A stretch of DNA of 64,000 bases from Paeniglutamicibacter sulfureus (lineage in GTDB: Bacteria > Actinomycetota > Actinomycetes > Actinomycetales > Micrococcaceae), in contig NZ_JAULBL010000001.1 of the NCBI RefSeq assembly GCF_030512175.1, positions 1-64,000 on the forward strand. Reading direction: 5' to 3'. The position numbers were made by a program, and so were the translations under genes. Shown in pieces: positions 1-8,509 of the stretch (within the stretch, counting starts at the first letter, position 1; each line of letters starts with the position of its first letter). Under the pieces are notes generated by a model that was not told where the DNA came from, searched no databases, and saw nothing but the letters and a program-made list of their open reading frames with translations.

Positions 1-132
<132 letters not shown>

Positions 133-234
133 CTCCGCCATTTAAGAGGTTCCTTGGGTTCGACTGTCCCGGGCCATAGGATTGCCGTGGAGGCGCTCGC
201 CTTCGTCCAGTTGCAGATTCAAGGAGTTGTCACC

Positions 235-672
235 ATGGCAGTCACCACCAGAAGCGCAAGCACCGTTTGGACAGGAGACCTGGCGTCCGGGTCAGGGGCG
301 ACCACCCTCGAGACCTCGGGCCTCGGAACGTTCCCGGTGACGTGGAAGGCCCGCACCGAGGAAGCCGAGAGCAAGACCAGCCCCGAGGAATTGATCGCCG
401 CGGCCCATGCATCCTGCTTCTCGATGGCACTGAGCAACATCCTCAAGCAGGCCGGCCACGTGGCCGAGAAGCTGGAAACCACCGCCGAGGTGGACTTCGA
501 CACCACCGACGGCGCCAAGATCAGCGGAATCCGCTTGACCCTCGAGGCCTCCATTCCGGGGATCGATGCCGCTGAATTCCAGAAGCACGCAAACGCCGCC
601 AAGGAAGGATGCCCCGTCTCCGTCGCATTGGCTGCCGTCCCCTCCATCACCCTGGACGCCCACCTGAACTAG
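235..672 (+). CDS. OsmC/Ohr family peroxiredoxin-like protein
   Basis: The 145-residue protein has the OsmC fold pattern. One conserved cysteine sits in HASCFSMALSN (Cys about 61) and the second in EGCPVSVAL (about 126). OsmC proteins use this pair to reduce organic hydroperoxides in the cytoplasm. The start at 235 is chosen because AAGGAG lies 8 bases upstream; a longer reading to 154 has no such site and adds 27 residues unlike the family. The gene stands alone and converges with the kinase gene downstream, with a hairpin between them. OsmC versus Ohr subfamily cannot be decided by eye. Confidence 0.88.
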   Translation: MAVTTRSASTVWTGDLASGSGATTLETSGLGTFPVTWKARTEEAESKTSPEELIAAAHASCFSMALSNILKQAGHVAEKLETTAEVDFDTTDGAKISGIRLTLEASIPGIDAAEFQKHANAAKEGCPVSVALAAVPSITLDAHLN

Positions 673-682
673 TCGCCGTGCC

Positions 683-724
683 GTCGGTGTGCCGACGCCG
701 TGCAGGCGGTCCCGGCACACCGAC
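683..724. terminator. Hairpin between convergent osmC-like and kinase genes
   Basis: The 11-base arm GTCGGTGTGCC at 683-693 is complemented exactly at 714-724, with a 20-base loop. It sits in the 61-base gap where two genes converge, so it could end both transcripts. There is no T-run, which lowers confidence in intrinsic termination. Confidence 0.45.
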
Positions 725-733
725 CCAGGCGGG

Positions 734-2362
734 TCACTTTGATCCGGTCACCTGCCACATCCGCCAGGATCCATCGACGAATCGCAGGACCATGCGCACC
801 CTTTGGCTTTCGGACTTCTTGGCGCTGGCGATGACCGCGCCCTTTCGATCGACATAGCGGTAGCCACTTTGCACGCTCGTCGCCTCGATGGTCGCCTCCA
901 ACGCGTTCTTCCCCGGCAGTACGGAAACTTCATTCAGGCTCGTCTTCAGCGCTTCAAGCCGAAGTCCAAGGTCCTGCATGCGGGCCACAACCTTTGCGTC
1001 CACTGCCAGTGCCGGCGATCCCACCACATGGACCTTCCTTAGCTCCTCCAAGCTCCCGTCCATCAGGCCACGATCTCGGCGCGCCGACAATTCCGCAGCC
1101 ACCAGCACCAGTTCGCGACGCGTTTCCGGCGCTTCTTCCACATCCGTTTCACCGACACCCGACGGGGCGGCATACACTTGCGCCTGCGGAGGCCCGGCAA
1201 TGGCCGTCTCGTTGGTCTGTTTGAGCATGCTGGTTGTCACTGCCGCCATGCCCACCACCAACAGCCCGATTGCCGCGGCCGCGGCTAGATTCCGGTTTCC
1301 GCGCTTCAATCCGTGGATTCGGTGTTGTTGTGCCCAACGCTGCTCTCCCCCTGCGGATTCGGTCCGTTCCTCCAGACCTGCCTTGACCTCAAACACCGCC
1401 CGCAGCCGGCGCGGTACCGGCTTCTGCTGGGCCTTGATCTGGGCCTTGCGTTCCTTCAGCATCACCTTGTCCGCCGCGGTCGGGTTTCCGGTACGCCGGC
1501 CTCTGCCCAGCAGCCCTCTAGCGGCGGGCGTTTGGCGCGTGGTGAGCATATGTTTGAGCGCATCCGGTTTGATTGCGGCGCTCAGCTCCACTGCTTCCGG
1601 CGTACCCGCAACGAAAATGCGTTGCCCGAACTGGGCCGCGCTCGGACGAAGCTGCGGATCAGGATCCAGCCCCTGCTCCAGAAGCTTCGCGAATTCGTCG
1701 TTGACTTCCGGAACCATGGCTCCCAGCGGAACCCTGCGGGCAGTGGCATTGGGCGGCCTGCCGGTCAGCAAATACCACGCGCAGGCGGCCAGGGCGTAGA
1801 CATCCCGGGCTGGTTGCAGTTCGCCAGCACCTGCACCCGAGCAGGTTTCCGGGGCACAAAAACCCTGCGTTCCATACTCCCCGGGGGTCTGTCCCACCAC
1901 CCGATGCGTTCCGAAGTCCCCCAGTTTTGGCTTCCCGGCGGCCGTAAACAGGATGTTCCGTGGGCTCAAGTCACCGTGGGTGAGCCCCCGGGCGTGCAAA
2001 AACGCCAAGGCTTCGGCGATCGGTGCCATGACGGTGATGGTCTCCCCCACATTCAGCGGCCCCCGCACCGCAACAATCTGGGCGACCGAGCCGGCAGGAC
2101 AGTATTCCATCAGGATTCCCGGGCCGAGGGAGGTTTCGAGCATGCCAAACGATTCGACCAGGAACTCATGATCGACTCGCAGGGATTCGGCCTCTACGGT
2201 ACTTCCGGGAGAGTCGTTTGCGAGGATCTTGACGACCAGTTCCTCATGCGTCGTGCTGTCTTGAACGACCCATATGCTGCGGCCCGAACCCTCATCCAAG
2301 TGCCGAAGCGTGCGATAACCATCGATCCGAGGGAATGGCAATGGCTCTTTCTGGGATTCCAT
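734..2362 (-). CDS. Membrane-anchored serine/threonine protein kinase
   Basis: 542 residues. The N-terminal kinase domain covers about 16-250. The ATP-binding lysine is in VVKIL (Lys 45), the catalytic loop is HGDLSPRN (Asp 131, Asn 136), the metal-binding DFG is at 149-151 and the APE motif at 170-172. The glycine-rich loop (LDEGSGRSI) is degenerate. The catalytic loop has HGD where most kinases have HRD, so activation-loop phosphorylation may not be needed. One hydrophobic segment at about 358-380 precedes a C-terminal part of about 160 residues that would lie outside the cell and has no PASTA repeats. It is divergent from lipB. The substrate is unknown. Confidence 0.85.
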   Translation of the reverse strand: MESQKEPLPFPRIDGYRTLRHLDEGSGRSIWVVQDSTTHEELVVKILANDSPGSTVEAESLRVDHEFLVESFGMLETSLGPGILMEYCPAGSVAQIVAVRGPLNVGETITVMAPIAEALAFLHARGLTHGDLSPRNILFTAAGKPKLGDFGTHRVVGQTPGEYGTQGFCAPETCSGAGAGELQPARDVYALAACAWYLLTGRPPNATARRVPLGAMVPEVNDEFAKLLEQGLDPDPQLRPSAAQFGQRIFVAGTPEAVELSAAIKPDALKHMLTTRQTPAARGLLGRGRRTGNPTAADKVMLKERKAQIKAQQKPVPRRLRAVFEVKAGLEERTESAGGEQRWAQQHRIHGLKRGNRNLAAAAAIGLLVVGMAAVTTSMLKQTNETAIAGPPQAQVYAAPSGVGETDVEEAPETRRELVLVAAELSARRDRGLMDGSLEELRKVHVVGSPALAVDAKVVARMQDLGLRLEALKTSLNEVSVLPGKNALEATIEATSVQSGYRYVDRKGAVIASAKKSESQRVRMVLRFVDGSWRMWQVTGSK

Positions 2363-2400
2363 GGTTCTTTTCTACGCGCAATGGAATTCCTGTGCTTAAG

Positions 2401-2409
2401 TTATCCACA
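2401..2409 (+). promoter_or_regulatory. Single consensus DnaA box
   Basis: TTATCCACA is an exact DnaA-box consensus in the gap between the divergent kinase and lipB genes. One isolated 9-mer can occur by chance in a window this size, and no cluster is present, so a role is not shown. Confidence 0.25.
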
Positions 2410-2465
2410 AGCAACAATGTGTAGCCGATTCGAGGGCGTCCAGGGAAGCGCGTACTGTTGTCGCC

Positions 2466-3146
2466 ATGACCATCAAATTCGAGAGAATTGGCCATGCCCC
2501 CGAGCTGGTCGATTACCGCGTTGCATGGGACATGCAGCGCCAGGTACACAAAGAGGTGACCGAAGGGGATTCCGGTCCCGTCGTTTTCCTCCTGGAACAC
2601 GCGGCCGTTTACACGGCCGGCCGCAGGACCGAACCTGAAGACCTGCCGGTTGACGGCACCCCGGTGATCGATGTAGATCGCGGGGGCAAACTCACCTGGC
2701 ACGGCCCGGGCCAGTTGGTGGGGTACCCGATCGTTCGTCTGTCCGATATGAAGGGCATCCGCGAATACGTTTCGATTCTCGAAGAAGCCTTGATTAACGT
2801 CGCCCTCGGCTACGGCATTGCCGCCACCCGCATCAAGGGCCGCAGCGGAGTGTGGGTGGCCGGGACAGACGGTGGCCAGGACCGCAAGCTTGCCGCAATC
2901 GGCATCCGCGTCGACCATGGTGTGACCATGCACGGCTTTGCCTTGAACTGCTCCAACGACCTGGCTCCGTATGCGCAAATCATCCCCTGTGGAATCACCG
3001 ATGCAGGTGTCACGAGCATCAGCCTGGAAACCGGAACCACCGTCACCCCTGCCGATGTCCTCGACAGCGTTGAACAAGAGCTGGATGCCTTGTTGAGCCC
3101 TATCGTGTCGCTGACTGCTACAACCCCCGAAGGAGCCCGTTCATGA
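2466..3146 (+). CDS. lipB: Octanoyl-[acyl-carrier-protein]:protein N-octanoyltransferase LipB
   Basis: 226 residues. LipB moves octanoate from acyl carrier protein to lipoyl domains of 2-oxoacid dehydrogenases and the glycine cleavage system. The family signature [17 protein letters not shown] is present, as is the nucleophile region [13 protein letters not shown] with its conserved cysteine. The C-terminus overlaps the lipA start by 4 bases (ATGA), so the two are translationally coupled and together make lipoate. No strong Shine-Dalgarno sequence precedes the ATG. Confidence 0.96.
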   Translation: MTIKFERIGHAPELVDYRVAWDMQRQVHKEVTEGDSGPVVFLLEHAAVYTAGRRTEPEDLPVDGTPVIDVDRGGKLTWHGPGQLVGYPIVRLSDMKGIREYVSILEEALINVALGYGIAATRIKGRSGVWVAGTDGGQDRKLAAIGIRVDHGVTMHGFALNCSNDLAPYAQIIPCGITDAGVTSISLETGTTVTPADVLDSVEQELDALLSPIVSLTATTPEGARS

Positions 3147-4144
3147 GTGCCGCACCCGAAGGTCGCCGCCTGCTGCGCATCGAGCAGCGAAATTCCGAAA
3201 CCCCTGTGGAGCGCAAGCCCGAGTGGATCAAGGCGAAGATCAACATCGGCCCCGAGTACGTGGGCCTGAAAAAGCTGGTCAAGTCCGAGGGCCTGAACAC
3301 CGTCTGCGAAGAAGCAGGCTGCCCGAACATCTTCGAATGCTGGGAAGACAAGGAAGCTACCTTCCTCATCGGCGGCTCGGAATGCACCCGCCGCTGCGAC
3401 TTCTGCCAGATCGACACCGGCAAGCCCCAGGCCATCGACCGCGCCGAACCGTTCAAGGTTGCCATGAGCGTAAAGAAGATGGGCCTGCGCTACGCCACCG
3501 TAACCGGCGTGGCCCGCGATGACCTCGCGGACGAGGGCACTTGGCTCTATGCCGAGACGGTGCGCCGTATCCACCAGCTGAACCCGGGCACCGGCGTGGA
3601 GCTGCTGATCCCCGACTTCTCCGGCAAGCCCGAGTATCTGGACGAGATCGCAGCGTCCGCCCCCGAGGTGTACGCACACAACCTTGAAACGGTCCCGCGA
3701 CTCTTCAAGTCCATCCGCCCCGCGTTCCGCTACGAACGCTCGCTGGATGTCATCTCGCAGGGACGTGCCAACGGCATGATCACCAAGTCGAACCTGATCC
3801 TCGGCATGGGCGAAACCCGTGAGGAAATCACCGAGGCCATCAAGGACCTCGTGGATGCCGGCTGCGACCTGCTCACCATCACCCAGTACCTGCGGCCGAC
3901 CGAGCGCCACCACCCGGTGGAGCGTTGGGTCAAGCCACAGGAATTCGTCGAGTTGCAGCAGGAGGCCGAGGAAATGGGCATTCTTGGTGTGATGAGTGGC
4001 CCGTTGGTGCGTTCCTCCTACCGCGCCGGACGCCTGTGGGCGTCCGCGATGCGCAAGAAGGGCAATCCGATCCCGGAGGCCCTGGCGCACATTGCCAGCT
4101 CCGGCGACACCCGTCAGGAAGCTTCCTCGCTGATCAGCTCCTAA
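3143..4144 (+). CDS. lipA: Lipoyl synthase LipA (radical SAM)
   Basis: 333 residues. It inserts two sulfurs into protein-bound octanoate to form lipoate. Both iron-sulfur ligand sets are visible: the auxiliary cluster [12 protein letters not shown] (C-x4-C-x5-C) and the radical-SAM cluster CTRRCDFC (C-x3-C-x2-C). The C-terminal RSSYRAG motif that ligates the auxiliary cluster is also there. The length matches actinobacterial LipA. It follows lipB with a 4-base overlap. Confidence 0.98.
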   Translation: MSAAPEGRRLLRIEQRNSETPVERKPEWIKAKINIGPEYVGLKKLVKSEGLNTVCEEAGCPNIFECWEDKEATFLIGGSECTRRCDFCQIDTGKPQAIDRAEPFKVAMSVKKMGLRYATVTGVARDDLADEGTWLYAETVRRIHQLNPGTGVELLIPDFSGKPEYLDEIAASAPEVYAHNLETVPRLFKSIRPAFRYERSLDVISQGRANGMITKSNLILGMGETREEITEAIKDLVDAGCDLLTITQYLRPTERHHPVERWVKPQEFVELQQEAEEMGILGVMSGPLVRSSYRAGRLWASAMRKKGNPIPEALAHIASSGDTRQEASSLISS

Positions 4145-4162
4145 CAGGTGCCGACATCAATG

Positions 4163-4168
4163 TAGAAT
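4163..4168 (+). promoter_or_regulatory. Candidate -10 hexamer for a leaderless DUF4191 transcript
   Basis: TAGAAT ends 9 bases before the ATG at 4178 and no Shine-Dalgarno sequence is present. This layout fits a leaderless mRNA, which is common in actinobacteria. No clear -35 element is seen. Confidence 0.35.
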
Positions 4169-4177
4169 TGAATCACT

Positions 4178-4933
4178 ATGGCCAAAAACACCGATAACGC
4201 CTCATCCGAGGCTGCAAGTCCTAAGCGCGGACTGTTCTCGCGCAAGCCGAAGGCCGAGAAGGCCAACAAGGAACCGGGCCGGCTGAAACAGCTGGGCCAG
4301 GTCTTCCAGATGACCCGCAAGAACGACCCCATGGTCGTCTGGCTGATGATTCTGGCTGCCCTTGGCGTCCTTGTTGTGGGCCTGATCGTTGGCCTCCTGA
4401 TCAACAACTGGATCACGGCGGTGCTGATCGCGCTTCCGCTGGCCTTGCTCGCCGCAACCATGATCCTCTCCCGCCGCGCCGAGAAAGCTGCGTTCACGCA
4501 GCTTGAGGGACGTCCGGGTGCGGCCGGGGCGGCCATGAGCGTGTTGCGTCGCGGGTGGATCCTGAAGGACGAGCCGGTCGCCGTGAACCCGCGCACCAAG
4601 GACCTGGTGTTCTTGGGCATTGGGCGCGCAGGCGTCGTGCTTGTCACCGAAGGACCGAACACCCGGGTCCGCCCCCTCGTTGACGCCGAGCGCCGGCGCA
4701 TGGGCCGCGTGCTTCCCAACGTTCCGATCCACGTGATCAACGCAGGTAACGAGGAAGGCCAAACCCCGCTTGCCGAGGTCGGCAAGAAGATGAAGAAGCT
4801 TCCCAAGTCGATCACCAAGCTGGAAATCAGCGCCGTCGACAAGCGCTTGAGCACACTTGGCAGCGCGAAGCTCCCGATCCCCAAGGGCATCGACCCCAAC
4901 CGGGCGCGTCCCAACCGCAAGCAAATGCGCTAG
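4178..4933 (+). CDS. DUF4191 family membrane protein
   Basis: 251 residues. A charged, basic N-terminus is followed by two adjacent hydrophobic segments at about 52-100 and a soluble C-terminal domain rich in Arg/Lys. This is the DUF4191 pattern found next to lipA in Arthrobacter-like bacteria and mycobacteria. The function is unknown. It begins 33 bases after lipA and ends at a strong terminator, so it may share the lipBA transcript as well as having its own leaderless start. Confidence 0.85.
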   Translation: MAKNTDNASSEAASPKRGLFSRKPKAEKANKEPGRLKQLGQVFQMTRKNDPMVVWLMILAALGVLVVGLIVGLLINNWITAVLIALPLALLAATMILSRRAEKAAFTQLEGRPGAAGAAMSVLRRGWILKDEPVAVNPRTKDLVFLGIGRAGVVLVTEGPNTRVRPLVDAERRRMGRVLPNVPIHVINAGNEEGQTPLAEVGKKMKKLPKSITKLEISAVDKRLSTLGSAKLPIPKGIDPNRARPNRKQMR

Positions 4934-4955
4934 CGCCTAGGAACGGGAACCGTTA

Positions 4956-5003
4956 AGCAAAGGCGGGTTTTGGAACCATTTGGTTCCAAAACCCGCCTTT
5001 GCT
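4956..5003. terminator. Strong intrinsic terminator after lipBA-DUF4191
   Basis: A perfect 23-base inverted repeat has arms at 4956-4978 and 4981-5003. It is followed by CTTTTCT on the plus strand. It lies between the DUF4191 gene and the convergent RDD gene and could serve both. Confidence 0.85.
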
Positions 5004-5051
5004 CTTTTCTCGGTCCTGGCGCTGCGCTAGGCCTTCAGCGAGCCGGACTGA

Positions 5052-5486
5052 TCAGATGCGTACCAGGATCGTCTTGCCGACCCGGTCGTGGTAGCCGCGC
5101 TGGTCGGAATCACTGAACAGAACCGGAATCACCAGGCAGAGCAGTGCGGTGCGAATGATCCCCGTCAAGGGTTTCACCGCACTGCCATCCAGGCCCTGGA
5201 CTTGCATCCCGAAGACGCGGTGACCGATGGAGTGTCCGGTGACCCCAACGAAGAGCATCTGAGTGGCGGCGAAGATGACCAAGTTTGCGGTGGGGTCCGA
5301 ATTGAAGAAGATCAGCGAGATCAACATCGCGATCCCCCAGTCCAACAACAAGGCCGCGACTCGCCGGCCGATGCGGGCAACCGAACCGGGCCCTTTTTCC
5401 GGGCGCCCCAAGCGCTTGCCGGGCCATTCCTGATTGCTTAATTGCGGCGGGCCCTCGAGCCACGAGCCAAAGTCTTTTCTTTCCAC
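5052..5486 (-). CDS. RDD family membrane protein
   Basis: 144 residues from a GTG start (MERKDFGSWLEGP). The RDD family consists of small multi-pass membrane proteins of uncertain function. Arg-rich residues (RIGRRVAALLLDW) precede the first hydrophobic segment. A second segment (NLVIFAATQMLFV) and a third (GIIRTALLCLVIPVLF) follow, and the family-typical GHSIGHRVFGMQV and GYHDRVGKT stretches are present. The GTG at 5486 is chosen because related proteins begin MERKD; the reading frame stays open to 5567. It is divergent from glnA, a common arrangement in actinobacteria. Confidence 0.85.
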   Translation of the reverse strand: MERKDFGSWLEGPPQLSNQEWPGKRLGRPEKGPGSVARIGRRVAALLLDWGIAMLISLIFFNSDPTANLVIFAATQMLFVGVTGHSIGHRVFGMQVQGLDGSAVKPLTGIIRTALLCLVIPVLFSDSDQRGYHDRVGKTILVRI

Positions 5487-5624
5487 GTTTCCAAGCCTAC
5501 CGGGGCAAACCACACCCGTCCGTGGTCCCGCCCTCATTTCAGATTGGGCATCGATGGATCTGGACACAGTGGACGTAATACGTGTGATCTATCCGACACT
5601 CTATTCTTGATAATCGCCGGGTGT

Positions 5625-5662
5625 GTAACGTAACGGAAACAATCGAGACACAGGAGAGTAAT
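5625..5662 (+). promoter_or_regulatory. Candidate GlnR operator upstream of glnA
   Basis: The pattern is GTAAC-n6-GAAAC-n6-GACAC-n6-GTAAT, with each 5-mer spaced by exactly 6 bases. The GlnR consensus in Streptomyces is gTnAC-n6-GaAAc repeated twice. The first half-pair matches fully; the second matches 4/5 and 3/5 bases. It lies about 105 bases before the glnA start, a sensible site for nitrogen control. Confidence 0.6.
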
Positions 5663-5767
5663 CGCTAGGGTCTAGTGTTGATAACACAGGAAGAAAAACG
5701 TTGGCAAACGTTTACGTCGCGGCACGCAAGCCGCCACAGCAGAAACCCCACACAGGAGTCCCTGACC

Positions 5768-7192
5768 ATGTTCAAGAGTCCAGAAGAAGTCATCGCATAT
5801 ATTGCCGAAGAAGACGTCAAGTTCGTTGACATCCGCTTCACCGACCTTCCCGGCGTCCAGCAGCACTTCAACGTCCCGGCACGCACCGTCGACGCCGATT
5901 TCTTCCTCAACGGCCAGCTTTTCGACGGCTCCTCGATCGCAGGCTTCGCCGGCATCGCCGATTCCGACATGCAGCTGATCCCCGACGTGACTTCCGGCTT
6001 CGTTGACCCGTTCCGTCTGGAAAAGACCCTCGCGTTCAACTTCTCGATCATCAACCCGCGCACCGGCGATCCGTACCACCGCGACCCGCGCGGCGTGGCC
6101 GAGCGCGCCGAGGCTTACCTGTCCTCGACCGGCATCGCCGACACCGCATTCTTTGCCCCCGAGGCCGAGTTCTTCATCTTCGACAACGTCCAGTACGAGT
6201 CGAAGCCTCAGGGTTCCTTCTACAAGGTGGACTCGATCGAGGCACCGTGGAACACCGGCAAGAAGGAAGAGGGCGGCAACCAGGGATACAAGACTCCCTT
6301 CAAGGGCGGTTACTTCCCGGTCTCCCCGACCGACAAGCAGGCCGACCTGCGCGACGCCATCTGCCTGGAACTGGAAGCAGCCGGCCTTGAGGTCGAGCGC
6401 AGCCACCACGAGGTCGGTGCAGCCGGCCAGGCCGAGATCAACTACAAGTTCAACACGCTGACCCACTCGGCCGATGACATCCTGAAGTTCAAGTACATCG
6501 TCAAGAACGTGGCCGATGCCTGGGGCAAGTCCGCAACCTTCATGCCGAAGCCAATCTTCGGTGACAACGGCTCGGGCATGCACTGCCACCAGTCGCTTTG
6601 GGCCAACGGCGTTCCGCTGTTCTACGACGAGAAGGGCTACGCCGGCCTGTCCGATACCGCCCGCTGGTACATCGGCGGTCTGCTGAAGCACGCCTCCGCA
6701 GTGCTGGCATTCACCAACCCGACGGTGAACTCCTACCGCCGCCTGGTCAAGGGCTACGAGGCTCCGGTCAACATGGTGTACTCGCAGGGCAACCGCTCCG
6801 CCGGTATCCGCATCCCGATCACCGGTTCGAACCCGAAGGCCAAGCGCATCGAGTTCCGCGCACCGGATGCCGCTTCCAACCCGTACCTGGCCTTCGCCGC
6901 ACAGCTGATGGCAGGCCTCGACGGCATCAAGAACCGCATCGAGCCGGCGGACCCGATCGACAAGGACCTCTACGAGCTCCCGGCCGAGGAAGCCAAGGAC
7001 ATCCAGAAGGCCCCGGGTTCGCTCGACGAGGCACTCGATGCCCTGGAGAACGACTTCGACTTCCTGCTCGAGGGCGACGTGTTCACTGAGGACCTGATCC
7101 GCACCTGGATCGAATACAAGCGCGAATACGAAATCAAGCCGCTGTCGCTGCGCCCGAACCCGTACGAGTTCGAGCTGTACTACGGCTGCTAG
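5768..7192 (+). CDS. glnA: Type I glutamine synthetase GlnA
   Basis: 474 residues, the usual length of adenylylated class I-beta enzymes. It forms glutamine from glutamate, ammonia and ATP as a dodecamer. Visible marks are the N-terminal FDGSSIAGF loop, the ATP-site [12 protein letters not shown] and the NRSAGIRIP motif. The adenylylation site is DKDLYELP with Tyr about 402, the target of GlnE, whose gene is in this window. AGGAG lies 9 bases before the ATG at 5768; the open frame extends upstream to 5675 but those residues are unlike the family. A GlnR-like box is upstream. The last codons (FELYYGC-stop) are repeated 990 bp downstream. Confidence 0.98.
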   Translation: MFKSPEEVIAYIAEEDVKFVDIRFTDLPGVQQHFNVPARTVDADFFLNGQLFDGSSIAGFAGIADSDMQLIPDVTSGFVDPFRLEKTLAFNFSIINPRTGDPYHRDPRGVAERAEAYLSSTGIADTAFFAPEAEFFIFDNVQYESKPQGSFYKVDSIEAPWNTGKKEEGGNQGYKTPFKGGYFPVSPTDKQADLRDAICLELEAAGLEVERSHHEVGAAGQAEINYKFNTLTHSADDILKFKYIVKNVADAWGKSATFMPKPIFGDNGSGMHCHQSLWANGVPLFYDEKGYAGLSDTARWYIGGLLKHASAVLAFTNPTVNSYRRLVKGYEAPVNMVYSQGNRSAGIRIPITGSNPKAKRIEFRAPDAASNPYLAFAAQLMAGLDGIKNRIEPADPIDKDLYELPAEEAKDIQKAPGSLDEALDALENDFDFLLEGDVFTEDLIRTWIEYKREYEIKPLSLRPNPYEFELYYGC

Positions 7193-7196
7193 GTAG
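7167..7196 (+). repeat. glnA 3'-end repeat, left copy (att-like)
   Basis: These 30 bases span the last codons and stop of glnA plus four bases. 27 of 30 are identical to 8157-8186, with an uninterrupted core TACTACGGCTGCTA. Similarity ends abruptly on both sides. The pair could be attachment sites of an integrated element or the scar of a local duplication. Confidence 0.7.
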
Positions 7197-7227
7197 AATT
7201 CAGGGCTAAACGGGGTTTAGTCCGCAG

Positions 7228-7281
7228 ATGGGTCCGCACGAGCCGCCAGAACGTTATTCACGGCGGAACGTGCGGACTCAT
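7228..7281. repeat. Imperfect inverted repeat downstream of glnA
   Basis: Two 20-base arms (7228-7247 and 7262-7281) pair with one G-T wobble and two or three mismatches around a 14-base loop. The core GTCCGCACG pairs perfectly. No T-run follows, so it is not an obvious terminator. It lies just inside the segment bracketed by the glnA-tail repeats. Confidence 0.5.
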
Positions 7282-7365
7282 CTCTGTCTGGCCACAAGTG
7301 GCCTTAAACATCCAAGGTTGTCTTTGCCGACGCGTGAGGAGCCGCGCCTGGACAACTTTCACATC

Positions 7366-7413
7366 AAGCCCCATGGCCAAGCGCTATCCGAATGGACGGC
7401 GCGGGGCTTTTTG
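7366..7413 (+). terminator. Possible weak terminator in the lipoprotein segment
   Basis: AAGCCCC at 7366-7372 pairs with GGGGCTT at 7403-7409, and the right arm runs into TTTTT. The loop is long (30 bases), so stability is uncertain. Apart from this and the inverted repeat, 7193-7501 holds no gene I can support; short open frames there have no recognisable features. Confidence 0.35.
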
Positions 7414-7501
7414 CCTTTTCGTGGCTATTTCGTCGCGAGCGCGAGCGCGAGCGCGGCTATGCGGAGCGGGCAGGGGCGAGTATGGGCATTTGGTAGTTCG
7501 G

Positions 7502-7939
7502 TTAGTGAAGCCCCGCTATGCTGGTGCGGCGAGTTTCCTCCCACGCCGAACCGTCGTGGGTGGTAACCCGCACCTTTTCCAACCTAGGGTCTTCCCAGCC
7601 AGCTTTGCCCATTATGTCGAAGGAGAGAGAGTGCAGGTATTTCCCCCGCCAGTTGTTGCTTGAGAGCACAACCACCAAAACTCCCTCTTCGGGAGACGAC
7701 CAGGAGTCTATGTTCCGGTGCGGGGTGCCCTCCATGAAGCCTGCCAAGCTCGCAGCTCCGTAGCCGTTCAGGAAGTGGTTGATCTGGGTGTCCGCCCAGG
7801 CTTGCGAGAGGTCTTCAGCTGAGGCTTCTTGAGTCACCGTCTCTACAACGGGTGGGCTGTAGACCTGAGGCAAGGAACTCTCGGACACGCATCCGGTGAG
7901 CGCAAGGGCCAACAGGGCGAGGGTAGCTAGTCTCTTCAT
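7502..7939 (-). CDS. Putative small lipoprotein, unknown function
   Basis: 145 residues. The N-terminus is a lipoprotein signal: MKRLATLALLALALTGC, with lipobox LTGC and the lipidated Cys at 17. The mature part has no motif I recognise. A good ribosome site (GGAGGAAT) precedes the ATG. It lies alone between the two glnA-tail repeats, opposite in direction to glnA, with looser codon use than its neighbours, which fits an acquired gene. It would be exported through Sec and anchored on the outer face of the membrane. Confidence 0.65.
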   Translation of the reverse strand: MKRLATLALLALALTGCVSESSLPQVYSPPVVETVTQEASAEDLSQAWADTQINHFLNGYGAASLAGFMEGTPHRNIDSWSSPEEGVLVVVLSSNNWRGKYLHSLSFDIMGKAGWEDPRLEKVRVTTHDGSAWEETRRTSIAGLH

Positions 7940-8156
7940 GATTCCTCCAAGTGGTTTAGGTTGAGTCTAGGCAGGTGGGGCAATGATTGACCAAGTGACC
8001 ACGGTGCTTGGTGGATCTTCCCGGTTAGGTACTCACTAGGCTGCAGTCCGCAACAGGTCTACCGACGGCCACTTTTCGTCCTTCCTACCCAACAGCAGAA
8101 CCCCGGAAATCACGCGGGAATCAGCGGCATTCAACCCATGCCAATTACCTTTTTCC

Positions 8157-8186
8157 AGTTCGAGCCCTACTACGGCTGCTAAGTAG
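8157..8186 (+). repeat. glnA 3'-end repeat, right copy (att-like)
   Basis: This is the second copy of the glnA tail, reading FEPYYGC-stop in frame. It is directly followed by a strong terminator that was probably the original glnA terminator. The mismatches to the left copy are a TG/CC pair and one G/A change. The stretch 7940-8156 holds no gene I can see. Confidence 0.7.
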
Positions 8187-8213
8187 GGCGCCGGGATTCT
8201 CCGGCGGCCATTG

Positions 8214-8275
8214 AAAAAGTCCGTGTGGCTGCGGTTGCTTCATCACGAAGCATCCGCAGCGGCACGGACTTTTTT
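8214..8275. terminator. Large bipartite hairpin terminator, probably the original glnA terminator
   Basis: AAAAAGTCCGTG (8214-8225) pairs with CACGGACTTTTT. Inside it, GCTGCGG/CCGCAGC and TGCTTC/GAAGCA pair. A T-run follows on the plus strand and the matching A-run allows use on the minus strand too. Its 3' end is nearly identical to the hairpin at 61980-62029. The sequence 8276-8368 is plain spacer. Confidence 0.85.
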
Positions 8276-8368
8276 GCATGTGACATTGTCGGGCAGTGGC
8301 CAGGGCTACGTCGCTTGCGCTGGTGCACCGTCTGGCGGCGCGCAGTGCGGCTTTTGGTCCCGCCCCGC

Positions 8369-8374
8369 CCTAAC
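8369..8374. repeat. Target-site duplication CCTAAC, left
   Basis: CCTAAC lies directly outside the left inverted repeat of the insertion sequence and recurs at 10341-10346 directly outside the right one. Six bases is a usual duplication length for IS1634-type elements. Confidence 0.8.
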
Positions 8375-8389
8375 CTGAGGTTACGTTAA

Positions 8390-8434
8390 GGAATTGCCTC
8401 GGAACCGCATGGTTCCGGGGCAATTCCCCTCTTT
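8390..8434 (+). terminator. Hairpin inside the left end of the IS
   Basis: 17-base arms (8390-8406 and 8411-8427) pair with one G-T wobble around the loop GCAT, followed by CCTCTTTT. It would stop read-through into the transposase from upstream. Confidence 0.7.
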
Positions 8435-8509
8435 TGGCCGAAAACTGTAGCCACTAAAGTTTTCACGAAAAGCCTTCCAATCTCCGCGAGCAAGGTGTAA
8501 TTTGTTGCC

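Noticed and set aside
7436-7457. Short GAGCGC repeats, as for a CRISPR or microsatellite
   Set aside because: Only a few tandem hexamers with no spacers; no CRISPR or cas gene is in the window.
7228-7663. Overlapping plus-strand open frames downstream of glnA
   Set aside because: They have no ribosome site or protein family features and cover the inverted repeat and the end of the minus-strand lipoprotein gene.
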